From: Streptomyces sp. NBC_00083
GTDB lineage: Bacteria; Actinomycetota; Actinomycetes; Streptomycetales; Streptomycetaceae
Direction of reading: 5' to 3'
Assembly: GCF_026343295.1 (NCBI RefSeq)
Contig: NZ_JAPELY010000005.1
Location: forward strand, 1-64,000
Length of the DNA stretch: 64,000 bases
This document shows, one piece after another, positions 62,197-64,000 of this stretch (position 1 is its first letter; each line of letters opens with the position of its first letter). The position numbers and the translations under genes are program-made. Below the pieces are notes generated by a model. That model worked only from the letters and a program-made list of their open reading frames with translations. It was not told where the DNA came from and did no database searches.

Positions 62197-63042
62197 GTGT
62201 ACCGGTTCCTGCTCACACCCCGCTGGTGGGGAATCCACGCCTTCGTCCTGCTCGCCATCCCCGTCTGCGTCTTCATGGGCTCCTGGCAGCTCGGCCGCTT
62301 CGAGGACCGCGTGCAGTCCCACGACGCCGCCGAGAAGGCCCCCGACCCCGCCTCCCGCAAGGCCGAGCCGCTCGCCTCGCTGCTCCCGGTGGACCAGCGC
62401 ACCTCCGGTCGGCCGGCGCAGGCCCGCGGCCACTACGCCGAGCAGTTCCTGGTGCCCGACCGCGAGGTCGACGGCAAGCAGGGCAGCTACGTACTGACCC
62501 TGCTGCGCACCGACGGCGGCAAGGCGCTGCCCGTCGTGCGCGGCTGGATCCCCCGCGGCGCGAAGGCCCCGGCCGTCCCCGCGGGCGACGTGGCCGTCAC
62601 CGGCGTACTGCAGGCGTCGGAGACCGCGGGCTCGGACGGTGTGAACGCGCAGGGCGGCCTGCCGCAGGGCCAGGTCGGCATGATCAGCGCGGCGTCCCTC
62701 GTCAACCTGGTGCCGTATCCGGTGTACGACGCGTGGGTGACGCTGCCCGCCGCCGGCGCCGGCCTGACCCCGGTCCCGGCGAGCGCGCCGCAGAACAGCG
62801 GGCTCGACCTGAAGGCGTTCCAGAACCTCGGGTACACCGGCGAGTGGTTCGTCTTCGCCGGGTTCGTGGTCTTCATGTGGTTCCGCCTGGTGCGGCGCGA
62901 GGCCGAGGCCCTGGAGGACGCCGAACTCGGCCTCGCCCCCGAAGGAGCGGAACAGCCGGCGGACGGGTCCGACCAGGCCGACGGGCCCGGCGCCGAAGCC
63001 GGGGCGGCCGCGAAGCCCGAGGGCGCGGCCGCCGGGGCCTAG
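62197..63042 (+). CDS. SURF1-family cytochrome oxidase assembly protein
   Basis: A 281-residue SURF1 protein. It has two membrane segments, FVLLAIPVCVFMGSWQLGRF near the N terminus and WFVFAGFVVFMWFRLV near 235, with a beta-rich external domain between (VVRGWIPRG, VAVTGVLQASE) and an acidic Ala-rich tail. SURF1 assists heme insertion or assembly of the aa3 oxidase. GTG at 62197 (62195 is an overlapping alternative) directly begins VYRFLLTPRWW as in Streptomyces homologues. Stops overlap with the convergent gene by four bases. Confidence 0.92.
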   Translation: MYRFLLTPRWWGIHAFVLLAIPVCVFMGSWQLGRFEDRVQSHDAAEKAPDPASRKAEPLASLLPVDQRTSGRPAQARGHYAEQFLVPDREVDGKQGSYVLTLLRTDGGKALPVVRGWIPRGAKAPAVPAGDVAVTGVLQASETAGSDGVNAQGGLPQGQVGMISAASLVNLVPYPVYDAWVTLPAAGAGLTPVPASAPQNSGLDLKAFQNLGYTGEWFVFAGFVVFMWFRLVRREAEALEDAELGLAPEGAEQPADGSDQADGPGAEAGAAAKPEGAAAGA

Positions 63043-64000
63043 GGGGCCGGCGCCGAGCCGGACCCCGCGTCGAGCACGCCCGTCTTGTAGATCGTGCCGG
63101 CGCACGCGTTCGGGATCTTCGCCTCGGCCGCCGGCGCGCCCGGCTCGGCCACGTGCGTGACCGCCACGGTGCCGTCCTCGGTCGTGGCCGGGGGGCCGCC
63201 GTTCGGCGCGAGCTGGGGACTCTGGGCGCCACCCCCGGTGGTCGTGGGCGCGGTGATGCCGCTGTTGCTCCCCGGGTTGGCGGAGGGGCTGGGGTCGGGC
63301 GACGCCGTCGCCTTGGGACAGGTGTCGGACGGCACCCAGGCGAACCGCACCTCGTAGGCCGCGGCCGGCTTGAGCACCAAGTGGTCGGCGTCCTGGGAGG
63401 GATCGGGCAGGCCGGGCGCGGGGTCGCCCGCCGCGTGCTCGACCACGGTGATCTTCGCGGGGTCGGCCGCGCCCTGCGCGTGGACGCCGAACGTGCCGAC
63501 GCCGCCGATCGCGCACTGCTTGTCCGACGCGTTGACGACGCGGAACGCCCCGTACACCTTGCCGGTCGCGTCGGGCTTGCCGACCTTCGCCGACTTCACG
63601 CTCAGCTCGCCCGCCTCGCACACCGGCGAGTTCGCCTGCACGGTGCCGCTGCGCGGCCCGTCGACGGCGCCCGCGGTGTCTCCGGTCGTGCCGACGCTGG
63701 GCGTCTTCGACGCGCCCTTGCCGTCGGGTGTGCCGCCGGGCCGGGTGCCGGAGCCGGTGGACGGGCCGCCCCGCGGCACCCCGTCGGGCGTGCCGGTGAC
63801 GCCTCCCGACCCGCCGTACGTCTGCTCGCCGTGTCCGGCGGCGGCCGGCTGCTCGTCGGTGCTGCTCGCGGTGTTGGCGACGTGCAGGAAGGCCGGCACG
63901 GCGGTGGCCACCAGGAGGGCGGCCGCGACCGAGCCGACGACGGCCTGTCGCTTGCGGGCGCGCCGCGCGGGCACCGCCTCCCGCAGGTGTTCGAGCGCCC
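63039..64000 (-). CDS. Membrane-anchored secreted protein of unknown function (start beyond window)
   Basis: The frame runs off the right edge (LEHLREAVPARRARKRQ precedes the first in-window GTG), so the gene starts outside. A basic stretch and one membrane segment (AVVGSVAAALLVATAVPAF) are followed by a Gly/Thr/Pro-rich linker and an extracellular beta-sandwich-like part (SVKSAKVGKPDATGKVYGAF, YEVRFAWVPSDTC). Homologues of this layout are common in Streptomyces, with unknown function. Partial. Confidence 0.65.
   Translation of the reverse strand, partial: ALEHLREAVPARRARKRQAVVGSVAAALLVATAVPAFLHVANTASSTDEQPAAAGHGEQTYGGSGGVTGTPDGVPRGGPSTGSGTRPGGTPDGKGASKTPSVGTTGDTAGAVDGPRSGTVQANSPVCEAGELSVKSAKVGKPDATGKVYGAFRVVNASDKQCAIGGVGTFGVHAQGAADPAKITVVEHAAGDPAPGLPDPSQDADHLVLKPAAAYEVRFAWVPSDTCPKATASPDPSPSANPGSNSGITAPTTTGGGAQSPQLAPNGGPPATTEDGTVAVTHVAEPGAPAAEAKIPNACAGTIYKTGVLDAGSGSAPAP

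Overview
The window is high-GC actinobacterial DNA, almost certainly from a Streptomyces or close relative. The evidence is strong G/C third-codon bias, GGAGG-type ribosome sites, many GTG starts, short start-stop overlaps, and a typical gene set (RppA-type naphthalene synthase, LCP protein, Pkn-type kinase, SURF1, Tat protein). The first ~2.7 kb is visibly more AT-rich than the rest.

Regions. (1) 1-2.7 kb: a type II restriction-modification pair, a decayed gene end and three short direct repeats. The block stops at a 3' half of a tRNA-Pro(CGG) gene (2835-2876) that looks like an attachment site. (2) 2.9-5.3 kb: a frame-shifted tyrosine integrase, a small membrane protein and a decayed membrane-protein gene, i.e. 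integration debris. (3) 5.3-43.1 kb: a large biosynthetic gene cluster. (4) 43.1-64 kb: mostly ordinary genome. It holds an MFS/ATP-grasp/B3-4 operon, a Ser/Thr kinase, small regulators, a P450 + type III PKS pair (flaviolin type), alkaline phosphatase, LCP protein, TatA-like protein, a PLP ammonia-lyase, an S9 peptidase, an intergenic repeat block and SURF1.

The cluster combines modules that I do not know together. (a) An iterative-looking type I PKS with layout KS-AT-DH-like-ACP and no KR, as in orsellinate synthases; its DH-like domain has lost the catalytic His. (b) A DUF98-type chorismate pyruvate-lyase next to its own class II DAHP synthase, which should supply 4-hydroxybenzoate. (c) A LuxE-like/LuxC-like pair that should activate and reduce a carboxylic acid to an aldehyde. 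(d) A GH3-family acyl-adenylating ligase. (e) A three-gene cassette of 5-aminolevulinate synthase flanked by two AMP ligases, the signature of the C5N (2-amino-3-hydroxycyclopentenone) unit. (f) Two flavoproteins, a P450, two methyltransferases, an SDR, two alpha/beta hydrolases and a membrane O-acyltransferase for tailoring. (g) An overlapping run of three odd genes (27182-29725): a protein with class I aminoacyl-tRNA-synthetase-like (ArgRS-like) sequence features, an unrecognised 251-residue protein and a LysR effector domain without its DNA-binding part.

Regulation and export are covered by two near-duplicate TetR proteins, a LuxR-type regulator with a degenerate receiver, a MocR regulator and two MFS pumps. 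Probable products are aryl or polyketide amides carrying a C5N ring, but the exact structure cannot be read from sequence alone.
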